Below are positions 27,095 through 36,605 of a stretch of DNA of 64,000 bases, in pieces. The notes below the pieces were generated by a model. That model saw only the letters and a program-made list of their open reading frames with translations. It had not been told where the DNA came from and ran no database searches. A program made the translations under genes and the position numbers. The stretch comes from Opitutia bacterium (GTDB lineage Bacteria > Verrucomicrobiota > Verrucomicrobiia > Opitutales > Opitutaceae): NCBI GenBank assembly GCA_947449835.1, contig CANFSZ010000007.1:16562-80561 (forward strand), written 5' to 3'. Every line of letters begins with the position of its first letter. Position 1 is the stretch's first letter.

Positions 27095-28557
27095 CTTTTC
27101 TGACGGCGCCGCGCTCGTTTCCGCGGCTTCTCGTCGTGCTGGCAGCGCTCGGTTATGCGGCCTTCATTTATTTTGAAGGCTCACCCTTCGCCGCCGGCTC
27201 AGATTCTTCAGGCTACCTGAACAGCGCCCGTCTACTCGCTCAAGGAGAGTTTGACGCGCCCGTAAATTCGCTGCCGCAACTCGCGCCGCCCGACTGGCAT
27301 TATTATTGGCAAGAACCGCTAGGTTTTACAGCTAAACATCTGACACCGCGCATGGCGCCCACGTACCCAACAGGTCTGCCGCTCCATCTGGTGCTTGCCT
27401 CGCCGATTGTCGGTTGGGAAAAAGCCGCGCGCCTCGTCAACGTCCTCAACGTCCTCGCTGCCGCCGCGCTCCTGTACGCGTTGGCGCGCCACTTGGCACT
27501 TTCCCGAGCTTGGGCTCTAAGCGGCGTCGCTTTTCTTTGGGCTAGCCCGCTCTTTATTTTTCAATCGCTGCAACCGTTAAGCGACGCCGTCGCGCTCACG
27601 TGGTCACTCGCGGCGATTTTATGCGCGCTGAAATCACGCCAACACGGACCTTGGGCGATAGCCGCGGGTGCAGCGTTAGCCATCGCGGTACTCGTGCGGC
27701 CGACGAGCGTGTTAATCGCCCTGCCGTTGAGCCTAGCGCTGCCCTTTGCAGGACGTCGCTGGCTCGCCGCCGCGTTGGGCAGCGCGCCCGGAGTGGCGTG
27801 GTTTTTTTATTACAACACCCAAGCCTACGGTTCCGCGTTTACCACCGGCTACGGAGACGTCAGTACTGCCTTTCACTCGAGATTTATCATCAGCAACCTG
27901 GCCCATTTTACGTGCTGGGTTCCGCTGTTGGTTTCCCTGCCGCTCACCTGCGCTGCCGTCTTTCTGCCTTGGCGCCGGCCAACATTCACTCCGCCGCGCA
28001 CGATCTTAATGCTCGCGACATGGATCGGGGTTCTAGTCATTTTCTACGTGTCGTATTTTTGCGCGGGTTCGATCTGGTCTGAAGTGCGTTTTTTATTGCC
28101 GGGATTTCCGGCGGTCATTCTAGCCGGACTTCTCGTCGCGCAACTATGGCGCCCCTCGCCGCCTTGGTGGATGCTCGTACTCGGCCTCAGCGCGCAAGTG
28201 CTACTTGCAAATCAGCTCCGCGTCACCGGTATCCGCGACCAAGAACGCGCCTATCGTGTCGCTACGAGTTGGCTGGAAACTCATATCGCGCCGGGCTCCG
28301 TCTTACTCACGGCGCAACTCAGCGGCGCCGCACATTATTATAACGATCTCAATCTCGTGCGCTGGGACATTCTTCCGCCTCATCACCTACCCCAACTGCG
28401 CGCCGCCGCCGCCAAAGCCCCGCGCGAGATCTACGCCGCGCTCTTTATCCCCGAAATTTCCGCCGCGCAATCCGCCTTCCCCGAAGCTCGCTGGGAGCAG
28501 ATCGGCGAAACCCCCGGCGTGAAATTTTTTCGACTGCTCCCTTCGGACTCGCGCTAA
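27076..28557 (+). CDS. A-family polytopic GT-C-like membrane protein (copy A2)
   Basis: The protein has 493 residues from ATG 27076, which overlaps the end of A1 by 19 bp; an alternative start at 27034 would extend the overlap. The family blocks are GSDSSGYLNSARLLAQGE, APTYPTGLPLHLVL, VLVRPTS, GSAFTTGYGD, VRFLLPGFPAVILA and SGAAHYYNDLNLVRWDI. It has about ten hydrophobic helices and a short soluble tail. Sequence similarity to A1 and A3 is clear but moderate, so the duplications are old. The stop is followed by 37 bp and then the end of a convergent methyltransferase. Confidence 0.7.
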   Translation: MVTRGLTFLTAPRSFPRLLVVLAALGYAAFIYFEGSPFAAGSDSSGYLNSARLLAQGEFDAPVNSLPQLAPPDWHYYWQEPLGFTAKHLTPRMAPTYPTGLPLHLVLASPIVGWEKAARLVNVLNVLAAAALLYALARHLALSRAWALSGVAFLWASPLFIFQSLQPLSDAVALTWSLAAILCALKSRQHGPWAIAAGAALAIAVLVRPTSVLIALPLSLALPFAGRRWLAAALGSAPGVAWFFYYNTQAYGSAFTTGYGDVSTAFHSRFIISNLAHFTCWVPLLVSLPLTCAAVFLPWRRPTFTPPRTILMLATWIGVLVIFYVSYFCAGSIWSEVRFLLPGFPAVILAGLLVAQLWRPSPPWWMLVLGLSAQVLLANQLRVTGIRDQERAYRVATSWLETHIAPGSVLLTAQLSGAAHYYNDLNLVRWDILPPHHLPQLRAAAAKAPREIYAALFIPEISAAQSAFPEARWEQIGETPGVKFFRLLPSDSR

Positions 28558-28594
28558 AGATAAATCGGGCTCCGTGTGATTTTTACCAAGCGGC

Positions 28595-29578
28595 TTATTC
28601 GCCTGTTTTTCTCAGCCAAATTTGGCCACCACCGCCACCCGCGCACAAAGGCATGCGCTCGCGCAAAAACCCATTCTGCACGTTGTAAATCCAACTCGTG
28701 AACATCTCCACGCGCCACGCGCGGTTATACATCAAAAACGCCCTCAACAAATACTGCTCATTCCACGCGCGCCCTTGTTCAAACCAGTCCCGCGGATAAT
28801 CCAAATTGCCCGTCACATCGTGGATGTGCACGAACACACCCGGCTTAAGCACCGGCAACACGTCGAAGAAAAGTCGGTTCACATCGCTGCCGAGTTTACT
28901 GACGTGCGACGAATCAATAAACAGCACGTCACCCGACTCCAAAGCGGAAAACACGCTAGTCGGCACGTCCTGCACCTTCTGCTCAATCAAAGTCACGCGC
29001 GCCTGATCGTCGGGCTTTAACAATTTCCGTAGGCGACTCATGTCGGGGTCGATAAACGTGAGCTGCATCCGCCCGTCCCAAGTAAATTCATTCAAGTCCA
29101 ACATCGCCGCGGAACTGAAGCCCGAGCCCACTTCGATCACCCGCCGCGCGCCCGCGTGACGCAGCATCAGATACAACATGATCCCGTCGAAATGCCCATA
29201 GGAGGGATTATCCAAATGATAACGTCGTCCCGCTACGGGTTGCTCTGGGAACGGCTGCTCCGCGTAAAACTCCGCCAACGTTTTCAAGAGCGCGATTTGC
29301 CCCGCTTCATTCACATCGACGCCGGGAAACGGCGGACCAAATCCGCCGCGCGCAAACGCCTCCGCCACCTCGGCGCGAGAAGTCTGCGGCGAATAAAAAT
29401 GCCCGGGCGGAAACACCCAGTCGCGCTCGGCCGCTTCGGCCACGAGACGCGCGTTGGCCTTTTCCAAATCAGCTACGTCACGCCGTAGATCGGCTTTGTC
29501 GCCTTCGAGTTCGTGTACGCGAATTTCCAACCGACGCACCAGTTTGAATCTGCGCAGAAAATTATCCCAAGCCTTCAT
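28595..29578 (-). CDS. Class I SAM-dependent methyltransferase with N-terminal coiled coil
   Basis: This 327-residue protein starts with about 45 residues of charged heptad-like helix (FKLVRRLEIRVHELEGDKAD). A Methyltransf_24-type domain follows, with motif I RVIEVGSGFSSAAMLDLNEF, an acidic segment LTFIDPDMSRL and DVLFIDSSHVSKLGSDV. SSH-type motifs of this kind occur in methyltransferases acting on sugars or lipids in surface-polysaccharide loci. It overlaps the stop of B2 by 4 bp (ATGA), so it is coupled to B2. Substrate is unknown. Confidence 0.8.
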   Translation of the reverse strand: MKAWDNFLRRFKLVRRLEIRVHELEGDKADLRRDVADLEKANARLVAEAAERDWVFPPGHFYSPQTSRAEVAEAFARGGFGPPFPGVDVNEAGQIALLKTLAEFYAEQPFPEQPVAGRRYHLDNPSYGHFDGIMLYLMLRHAGARRVIEVGSGFSSAAMLDLNEFTWDGRMQLTFIDPDMSRLRKLLKPDDQARVTLIEQKVQDVPTSVFSALESGDVLFIDSSHVSKLGSDVNRLFFDVLPVLKPGVFVHIHDVTGNLDYPRDWFEQGRAWNEQYLLRAFLMYNRAWRVEMFTSWIYNVQNGFLRERMPLCAGGGGGQIWLRKTGE

Positions 29579-31185
29579 TTTGAGCCTTCAGGTTTGGCGG
29601 CCGGACCCGCCCGCGCAACTGCGATGTCCACATCGTACACCGCAAACGCCAGCACGCGTTCATCGCCGTTCGCGTGCTGCACGCCAGAAGCATCGGCGCT
29701 AAATTCAATTTCCTGCGCCGCGTTAGCCGGAATCGAAAACAAGGCCGTCTCAAAAGCCTCACGCTTCACCGCCACCGCGCCCTTCCAAAGTGCGACATCG
29801 CCCGCACGGATCGTTACGCGCATAGGTTTCAACGCGGCAACTTCGCCGCTGAGCCGCACCGTCACGGATTCTTTCGAGGTATTGGTCAGCCGCAACCGCC
29901 CCGGACCGCTGCTCCAACGCCACTGCCGGCGGCCATCGCCTTCCGCCCCATACCAACCCACCCCACGCTCCCATTTTATCTGGGTGCGCACCGCACGTTC
30001 ACCGCTGACCACAAAATTTTCATGCGGGGGCGCATTAAATTCGTTCACCCCAACAATCGCCGAGAGGTTACCGAGCGCCAACACCGCCAACCACCGGCGC
30101 CCACGTGGTACGAGCAGGTTAAACGCGAGCATCATCGGCAGCAGCACGCGCGTCGCTGCGCCTGGATAACCTTCCCACACCGGCTGCGCGATGAAGAGCA
30201 TCAGCACCGCGAAACTCGCCCCGATGCGCCACCACATTTTTCTCGGCTCACGGTGCAGCAAAAAAAACGCCGCCTGCGTCACCAAGGCCACCAGCACGAG
30301 CACATTACCCACGACCTGAGGTTCGATATTCCCAGCGAATAATTCGCTCACAACGGTCGCAAGCTTCTCACCCAACCCAACCAAGGGCAGCGTAAAATTT
30401 CCCAGACCGGCGTCGTGATTGGCGCCAAGATGCCAGCGCACATAACCCAGCCACGCGGCAAAGGGTAAGATCGCCAGCGCGCCCCAACTCGCTGCCACGG
30501 CCCACGCCCGCCAGACGCTGCCGCGTGACGGGATCAACGCTGTGCCTGCGAGCAAGCTCGTCTCTTTCGTCAAAAGCGCCGCCCCGAGCGCGACGACGGC
30601 ACTGGGTTTTCGGCCTCGCTCAAGCGACACGACCATCAAGGCCACCAGCAAAAGACCTGGCGCATCCGCGAGCGAATTACGCACACTCATGCACATGCCG
30701 TGGGAAAATAAAATGCCCGCCCAGCGCAGCAGATTCCCCGCATTGTCCGGCGGCAACCAGCGCAATAGCACCCACGCGAGGGCGAGCCATACACCAACAT
30801 TTAATAGCGCGAAAATCTGCACGATCCAGTGCGCCCGCCCAAGACCCAGAGTCCAAGCGACCCAACTCGGCAAAATCCGCCGCGCCCGATAAGAGGGGTT
30901 ATCAATGGACTGCTTGAGTTGCTCGGGTTCATCTAGCCACGGATGCAACGCGAGTTGGACGTAATACGTCCCGTCGTAGCCCCAAGAATCTTCGATCGTG
31001 TAATGGGGCACCGCCCGCAATCGCGGGACCGCCCGCTCGTCTGACTTGGCCCCGATCGACAGCAAACTCGTAAAACCCGAACCGGGAACATGGAAACGCG
31101 CCACCAAGCCCAAAAACGTCAGCGCCAAAACCAAGTAAGCGAACCGAAAACGCCAGCGCCATACCGCTATCAAGGCCCTTTTCAT
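29575..31185 (-). CDS. B-family polytopic GT-C-like membrane protein (copy B2)
   Basis: This 536-residue protein has an N-terminal helix (AYLVLALTFLGLVARF), then the family loop DSWGYDGTYYVQLALHPWL with YRARRIL, about nine more helices, and WEGYPGAATRVLLPMMLAFN. The C-terminal soluble beta domain ends VLAFAVYDVDIAVA. It is translationally coupled (ATGA) to the methyltransferase at 28595 and divergent from the A3 gene, the same B-left/A-right arrangement as B1 and A1. The likely function is glycosyl transfer on the periplasmic face, inferred from GT-C-like topology and the acidic first loop. Confidence 0.7.
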   Translation of the reverse strand: MKRALIAVWRWRFRFAYLVLALTFLGLVARFHVPGSGFTSLLSIGAKSDERAVPRLRAVPHYTIEDSWGYDGTYYVQLALHPWLDEPEQLKQSIDNPSYRARRILPSWVAWTLGLGRAHWIVQIFALLNVGVWLALAWVLLRWLPPDNAGNLLRWAGILFSHGMCMSVRNSLADAPGLLLVALMVVSLERGRKPSAVVALGAALLTKETSLLAGTALIPSRGSVWRAWAVAASWGALAILPFAAWLGYVRWHLGANHDAGLGNFTLPLVGLGEKLATVVSELFAGNIEPQVVGNVLVLVALVTQAAFFLLHREPRKMWWRIGASFAVLMLFIAQPVWEGYPGAATRVLLPMMLAFNLLVPRGRRWLAVLALGNLSAIVGVNEFNAPPHENFVVSGERAVRTQIKWERGVGWYGAEGDGRRQWRWSSGPGRLRLTNTSKESVTVRLSGEVAALKPMRVTIRAGDVALWKGAVAVKREAFETALFSIPANAAQEIEFSADASGVQHANGDERVLAFAVYDVDIAVARAGPAAKPEGSK

Positions 31186-31267
31186 GCGTGCGAGATGCGC
31201 TGCGCCGCGCGCTTAAGGGTTGTCCGGTTCGTAAACAATCTGTCGCATCACAAAACCACCTTCCGGC

Positions 31268-32758
31268 ATGTCAAATCCGAACCCCAGTCCTTCTGCAGCC
31301 CCACGCTGGTTTGCGTGGCTGGCCGTCGTCGCGCTGTTAGTTTACAGCTGTTTTCTGGGCGCGTATTTTACGCCCGTCGCCGGCGGCTCCGATTCTTCCG
31401 GTTATCTCAACGCCGCCCGATTGCTCGCGCGAGGCCAAATCACGGCGCCGATGCGTGATTTCTCCGGACTCACGGCGAGCTCGGCCACGCAGTTTCAACC
31501 GCTCGGCTTCATCGCCGAACCGGCCCGCCAAAGGCTCGTGCCAACGTATCCGCTCGGCCTGCCCACGCACCTCGCGATCGCCAGCACGTTGTTCGGTTGG
31601 ACGATCGGGCCGCTACTGGTGGGTGTCGGGGCTGCCTTAGCCGCGATCGTTTTGATGTACGCCATCGCTCGCGAATGGGCGATCGCGTGGCCCCTCGCCG
31701 CCGCAGGCGCGGTGATGCTGGGCGTTTTCCCGGTTACGATTTTTATCGCGATCCAACCGCTCAGCGACGTCCTCGCCACCACGTGGGTGCTTGCCGCGAT
31801 TTACGCCGCGCTCCGTGCTCGAGGCTCACCGCGCTGGGCCGTCGCCACGGGCGTCGCCCTTTCGATCGCGATTTTTGCTCGTCCGACGAACGTGCTGATT
31901 TCACCCGCCATTGCCGCGTTACTGAGTGTCGGTTGGCGTCCGTTCATCACCGCTGTTATTGGCGGATTGCCGGGCGCGCTTCTTCTCCTGGCCACCAACG
32001 CGCACCTCTTCGGTTCACCGTGGCGCATGGGGTACGGCTCGATCTTCGAGGCCTTCGACATCGCTTACTTCGGACCGACACTACTGCACTTTGGAAAATG
32101 GCTCGGGTTATTGCTGCCCGGACTTGGCCTTTTTTTTGGGTTCATCAGCTTTGGCTTTAGCCGCGCCAGTCTGCGTAACCGGATCGCGCTCGCGCTTTGG
32201 TTTTTCACGCCCGTGATTTTTTACGCGTATTACGAGGTGTCCGGGCAAACGTGGTGGTGCCTCCGCTTTATTCTGCCTGCGGTACCCGCTCTGATTCTGT
32301 CGGCGCTTTTTACGCTGGATTATTTTTTAGCGCTCCACTCGCGCACCGTGCGGATGGCGTCTGCTTTACTCGCGATTTGGGCCATAGGGTTGTCGGTGTT
32401 TTGGACGCGCGAGTTTCATACGCTGCTTAGTAAAACTTATGAGCAAGCCTACGCCGAAATCGGCCAGTGGTCGCACGATCATCTCCCTGCGAACACCGTC
32501 TTGCTCACCAACAATGATAGCGGCGCGCTCTATTATTACACGTCGTTCCCGATTTTACGTTGGGACCAAATGAGCACTGCCGAATTCACCCAACACGCCG
32601 CGCACCTCACGCGGTCCGATCGCCCGCTGCATCTGATCACCACTGAGGCCGAAGAAAATCATGTCCTCACCCAGCGCATACCCGCACGCTGGGAAAAAAT
32701 CACGACCGTAGCCCAGCGCAGCATCTGGCGCTACAACGGACCCGCCACAACTCCATGA
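31268..32758 (+). CDS. A-family polytopic GT-C-like membrane protein (copy A3)
   Basis: The protein has 496 residues. After one helix comes GSDSSGYLNAARLLARGQ, then VPTYPLGLPTHLAIA, FARPTNVLI, GSPWRMGYGS, CLRFILPAVPALIL and the soluble C-terminal block SGALYYYTSFPILRWDQ. About ten transmembrane helices are present. The stop overlaps the B3 start by 4 bp (ATGA), so an A and a B protein are made together here and may form a complex or act in sequence. Start ATG 31268 lies 82 bp from the divergent B2 start. Confidence 0.7.
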   Translation: MSNPNPSPSAAPRWFAWLAVVALLVYSCFLGAYFTPVAGGSDSSGYLNAARLLARGQITAPMRDFSGLTASSATQFQPLGFIAEPARQRLVPTYPLGLPTHLAIASTLFGWTIGPLLVGVGAALAAIVLMYAIAREWAIAWPLAAAGAVMLGVFPVTIFIAIQPLSDVLATTWVLAAIYAALRARGSPRWAVATGVALSIAIFARPTNVLISPAIAALLSVGWRPFITAVIGGLPGALLLLATNAHLFGSPWRMGYGSIFEAFDIAYFGPTLLHFGKWLGLLLPGLGLFFGFISFGFSRASLRNRIALALWFFTPVIFYAYYEVSGQTWWCLRFILPAVPALILSALFTLDYFLALHSRTVRMASALLAIWAIGLSVFWTREFHTLLSKTYEQAYAEIGQWSHDHLPANTVLLTNNDSGALYYYTSFPILRWDQMSTAEFTQHAAHLTRSDRPLHLITTEAEENHVLTQRIPARWEKITTVAQRSIWRYNGPATTP

Positions 32759-34308
32759 CCGCAAACACCCGCCGATGGACCTTGCGCGGCAGCGCCGTTT
32801 TGGCTGTCGCCCTTTTTCTGACGCTCGTCGCCCAATTCTGGCACCCCGTCTACGGTCTCACCGCGCTGATCCAACTCGACGCCCCCAACGACGACTTAAA
32901 AATCTCCGCCTTCCGCGCGTACCCCGTCTACGTCCACCGCGACACCGGCGGCTACGATGGGCTCTACTACGCGCAGATCGCCTACGATCCCACCTTGCGC
33001 TCAACAGAACTTCCGCGCGCGATGGACAATTTTTCATATCGCGCACGACGTATTCTGCCCCCGGCCTTCGCTTGGTTTTTCTCCGCCGGTCAACCGGCCG
33101 CCATCGTCCACGTTTACTCTTTTCTCAATGTCGCAACGTGGCTGTTCATGGCTGCGCTGCTCTGGCGCTTGCTCGGCGTAACGGATTTTCGCGGCTGGCT
33201 CGCCTGGGCCGGCGTGCTTTTTTCCGCCGGAGCGCTCAGCAGTGTGCGCCTCGCGCTCACCGATTTGCCGATGCTGGCTTTACTCACGCTCGCCGTGATC
33301 GCGGCCGAACGCGCCCGCCCCCGCACCGCTATCGCTTGGCTCGCCTCGGCAGCGCTCGCGCGCGAAACCGCGTTGCTTGGGGCCAGCGGTCTGCTCACGC
33401 GTCCATGGATTTCAGTTAAAAATGTGTGCGCGTGCGCCTTCGTGGCAGCCCCGCTTTTTGGTTGGCTCGCCTACATCCGTTGGCGGCTCGGTCCCGCTGA
33501 TTCAGGCTGGGCTAATTTCACGCTCCCCATGGCCGGCTACGCTGAAAAATTCGCGACCACACTCGTGGATCTATTCTATCTCGACGACACGCTCCTCGCT
33601 TGGACCACGTTTCTTGCCGTCGTGGGACTCACTGTTCAAGCGCTGTTCATCGTCTCCCGTTGGCGTCACTTCAACGACGCTTGGTGGCGTATCGGCGCGG
33701 CCTATACGGCTTTGATGGCGATGATCGGTACCGCCGTTTGGGAAGGTTACCCTGGAGCTTGCACGCGCGTGCTGCTGCCCCTGACGCTCGCGTTCAACCT
33801 CCTCGCCCACCGCACCCGCGCCGCTCTCGCGTGGCTCATACTCGGGAATCTCGGGGTCGGCGCCGGCTTTCTCGTGTTGCGCGATTTTCCCGTCAACACC
33901 CACGAGCTCTTCGCGGGCCGCGCGGGCGGGGCCGCCACAGTGATCCAGATCGACTCCGGTTGGTTTGGCGCGGAACACACCCCAAAGCACGTTTGGTCTT
34001 GGAGCTCGGGGCGTTCCCTACTCGCCCTCCGCACGTGGGCCGATGCTCCCGTCCAAGCCCAACTCGACTTCGGCCTGCGGAGCCTCACGCAGCGCACCGT
34101 CATCCTCCGCTCAGCCGAAAGAGAACTTTGGCGCGGCCAAGTCGGCGAAAAAACCACGCGTTTCAGCATCCCGCTCACGCTTCTACCTGGCGACACGCGA
34201 CTCGAATTCTCGACTGACTCACCCGCGATCCGCGAAAGCGCCAACGCCGATGCTCGCGCCCTCGCCTTTGCGCTTTATGATCCGCGTCTGAGCGTCCCCA
34301 ATCCCTAG
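32755..34308 (+). CDS. B-family polytopic GT-C-like membrane protein (copy B3)
   Basis: This 517-residue protein has the N-terminal helix AVLAVALFLTLVAQF, the loop DTGGYDGLYYAQIAYDPTL, YRARRILPPAFAWF, several helices and WEGYPGACTRVLLPLTLAFN. The C-terminal beta domain ends ALAFALYDPRLSVP. It overlaps A3 by 4 bp at its start and is followed after 8 bp by a GT4 gene, which makes an A3-B3-GT4-VOC transcription unit likely. In contrast to B1 and B2 it is on the same strand as its A partner. Activity is inferred only. Confidence 0.7.
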   Translation: MTANTRRWTLRGSAVLAVALFLTLVAQFWHPVYGLTALIQLDAPNDDLKISAFRAYPVYVHRDTGGYDGLYYAQIAYDPTLRSTELPRAMDNFSYRARRILPPAFAWFFSAGQPAAIVHVYSFLNVATWLFMAALLWRLLGVTDFRGWLAWAGVLFSAGALSSVRLALTDLPMLALLTLAVIAAERARPRTAIAWLASAALARETALLGASGLLTRPWISVKNVCACAFVAAPLFGWLAYIRWRLGPADSGWANFTLPMAGYAEKFATTLVDLFYLDDTLLAWTTFLAVVGLTVQALFIVSRWRHFNDAWWRIGAAYTALMAMIGTAVWEGYPGACTRVLLPLTLAFNLLAHRTRAALAWLILGNLGVGAGFLVLRDFPVNTHELFAGRAGGAATVIQIDSGWFGAEHTPKHVWSWSSGRSLLALRTWADAPVQAQLDFGLRSLTQRTVILRSAERELWRGQVGEKTTRFSIPLTLLPGDTRLEFSTDSPAIRESANADARALAFALYDPRLSVPNP

Positions 34309-34316
34309 CGCCGCCC

Positions 34317-35516
34317 ATGTCTGCCCCGTTTCTCCTCGACCTCTCGCACACGAGCCACACGTCTGCCCGCACCGGCATCCAACGCGTCGCCCGCTCGCTC
34401 TGGCGCGAACTCGGCGACTCCGCTCGGCCCATCACGTACGATCCCCACCAACGCACGTGGCGCGCCCTCGATGCCTGGGAACGCGATAATCTCGCCGCCG
34501 ATTCCTTCAGCCGCAAACGGGGCGCCACGTGGCCACTCTCCGCGCGCCTCCGCGGCTATTCCCGCCGCCTGTTTTCATCGGCGCCTTCTACTCAGCACGC
34601 TTCCGCCCTCGCGCCCCACTCTGGCTTGCTCGTACCCGAGTTGTTCACGCCCGCCGTGGGGGCGACGTTGCCGGCTCTTTTCACCGCAACGAGTGGACCT
34701 CGCGCCGCCGTTTTCCACGACGCCATCGCGCTCAAATTTCCCGAGCTCACGCCCACGAAAACCGTCGCGCGTTTCCCCGCTTATTTGCGCGAACTGCTGG
34801 CCTTCGACGGCATCGCCGCCAATTCCGCAGACTCCCACGCCACGCTGGTCGCTTATTGGGATTGGCTCGGCGTGCCGGCCGCAGCGCGCCCCGTCGTCGT
34901 GACCATTCCGCTCGGCATCGATCAGCCTTCGGCCGTTGCGGCGGCGCACACCGCCCCTGAGTCGGCCTTGCCCGTCATCCTGTGCGTCGGCTCCCTCGAA
35001 GGTCGCAAAAACCACCTCGCGTTGCTCGAAGCGTGCGAAACGCTTTGGTCCGCTGGCACTCGTTTTGAACTGCATCTGATCGGGCTCGCTCACCCGCAAA
35101 CGGGACGTACCGCGCTCGCGCGCGTGCAATCGCTCCAAGCCGCCGGGCGCCCGCTCCGCTATTCTGGTCCCGTGAACGACGCGACCCTCGCTGCGGCTTA
35201 CGCGGCCTGCGCGTTCACGGTTTATCCTTCATTGATCGAAGGGTTTGGTCTGCCGGTTTTGGAAAGTCTCGCGCGCGGCAAACCCTCCATTTGCGCCGCG
35301 CGCGGCGCACTCGGTGAAGCCGCCCGCGACGGCGGTTGCATCGCGCTCGAGCAGGTCGATGCGCCCGCGCTCGCGGTCGCTATTGCGCGTTTACTTACGA
35401 CGCCGAGCGAACTCGCTGCACTCGCTGGCGCCGCCCAAGCCCGCACGTTTCGCACGTGGCGCGACTACGCGCGCGATGTCGCCACGTGGCTGCCCACGCT
35501 TTCCCGCCGTCCATGA
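34317..35516 (+). CDS. Glycosyltransferase family 4
   Basis: This is a 399-residue cytosolic GT4 enzyme. It starts LLDLSHTSHTSARTGIQRVA, a glycine/threonine acceptor loop of the mannosyltransferase type, and has AVFHDAIALKFPE, LCVGSLEGRKNHLALLEA and the donor-site segment SLIEGFGLPVLESLARGKP with two Glu residues. It resembles the GT4 at 37810 (FHDAIPLKHP at the same place). It begins 8 bp after B3 and its stop overlaps the VOC gene start by 4 bp, so it belongs to that operon. Donor sugar is not deducible. Confidence 0.85.
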   Translation: MSAPFLLDLSHTSHTSARTGIQRVARSLWRELGDSARPITYDPHQRTWRALDAWERDNLAADSFSRKRGATWPLSARLRGYSRRLFSSAPSTQHASALAPHSGLLVPELFTPAVGATLPALFTATSGPRAAVFHDAIALKFPELTPTKTVARFPAYLRELLAFDGIAANSADSHATLVAYWDWLGVPAAARPVVVTIPLGIDQPSAVAAAHTAPESALPVILCVGSLEGRKNHLALLEACETLWSAGTRFELHLIGLAHPQTGRTALARVQSLQAAGRPLRYSGPVNDATLAAAYAACAFTVYPSLIEGFGLPVLESLARGKPSICAARGALGEAARDGGCIALEQVDAPALAVAIARLLTTPSELAALAGAAQARTFRTWRDYARDVATWLPTLSRRP

Positions 35517-36490
35517 AAATCCGAGTTCTCATCCTCGCCAGTATTCTCACCTTGCCGCTGATCGGCGCAAATTCTCCGCGTCGCCCGCGCATCACGGGCA
35601 TCGCGCACGCGGCGTTTTACGTCACCGACATGGCCAAGGCTCGGGCGTTCTACGAAGGTTACCTCGGTTTCCAGTCACCGTTTTCCATTCCACGCAAAAC
35701 GCCTGGCGAGAGCCTCGTCTGGATCAAAATCAATGATCGCCAGAGCGTAGAACTTTTTCCCGCGTCGGAAGTTTCTCCTGCCGCGGACCGACTTTACCAC
35801 ATCGCCATCGAGACCGACGACGCCGAGGCGATGCGCGTTTACCTCCAGTCCAAAGGCATCGCCGTCCCGCCCAAAACCGCCATCGGTCGCATCGGAAATA
35901 AAAACTATTTCATCAAAGATCCCAACGGTAACACGGTCGAGATCGTCGAGTATCTGCCCGAAGGTTGGACGCGCCGTGAACAGGGTAAATTTCTGCCCGA
36001 TACCCGCATCGCCACGCGCATGAGCCACGTCGGCATTATGGTCGGCCAACTCGATGCCTCGCTGAAATTCTACGGCGACATCCTCGGCTTCACCGAGATC
36101 TGGCGCGGCGGTGGCGGCAAACTGCTCAGTTGGGTGAACCTCAAAGTCCCGGATGGCGCTGACTACGTCGAGTTCATGCTCTACGACAAACCACCGACGC
36201 GCGAAGGCTTGCTCACCAAGCACCATATCTGCCTCGAAGTCGCCGACGTCGCCCAAGCCGGCGCCCTCCTCAAAACACGCGCGCTCCCGGCCGGCTCAAA
36301 AACCCCCGACGCCATGAAGACCGGCGTGAACGGCAAACGCCAAATCAACACCTTCGACCCCGACGGCACACGCGTTGAAATCATGGAACCGGGCACGTTT
36401 GACGGGAAACCAGTTCCGCCCTCGAAGGCTCCGCCCCCACCGCCGCTCCCGCCTTATCAACCGCTTGCGACGCCGAAAGCCGCAAGCTAA
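35513..36490 (+). CDS. Secreted two-domain VOC (glyoxalase/dioxygenase fold) protein
   Basis: The product is 325 residues from the ATG overlapping the upstream GT4 stop (ATGA). A signal peptide covers about residues 1-20 (VLILASILTLPLIGAN). Two VOC modules follow: the first has GIAHAAFYVTDMAKARAFYE, LYHIAIET and TVEIVEYLPEG, the second has MSHVGIMVGQLDASLKFYG, KHHICLEV and RVEIMEPG, so His/His/Glu metal ligands appear present in both. The tail is proline-rich (APPPPPLPPYQPL). Exported VOC proteins in a glycan locus are unusual. The reaction is unknown; lyase, isomerase and dioxygenase roles all occur in this fold. Confidence 0.75.
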   Translation: MKIRVLILASILTLPLIGANSPRRPRITGIAHAAFYVTDMAKARAFYEGYLGFQSPFSIPRKTPGESLVWIKINDRQSVELFPASEVSPAADRLYHIAIETDDAEAMRVYLQSKGIAVPPKTAIGRIGNKNYFIKDPNGNTVEIVEYLPEGWTRREQGKFLPDTRIATRMSHVGIMVGQLDASLKFYGDILGFTEIWRGGGGKLLSWVNLKVPDGADYVEFMLYDKPPTREGLLTKHHICLEVADVAQAGALLKTRALPAGSKTPDAMKTGVNGKRQINTFDPDGTRVEIMEPGTFDGKPVPPSKAPPPPPLPPYQPLATPKAAS

Positions 36491-36605
36491 GCGATCCGCC
36501 CGCCCACGATTTTGATCCCGATCCAGAGATGCAAACACGGCCTCTGGCTAACCTGTCTTTGCATTTGCCAACCCGCTTTCACCGCGCAGGGTTTTGAGCT
36601 CAGAC

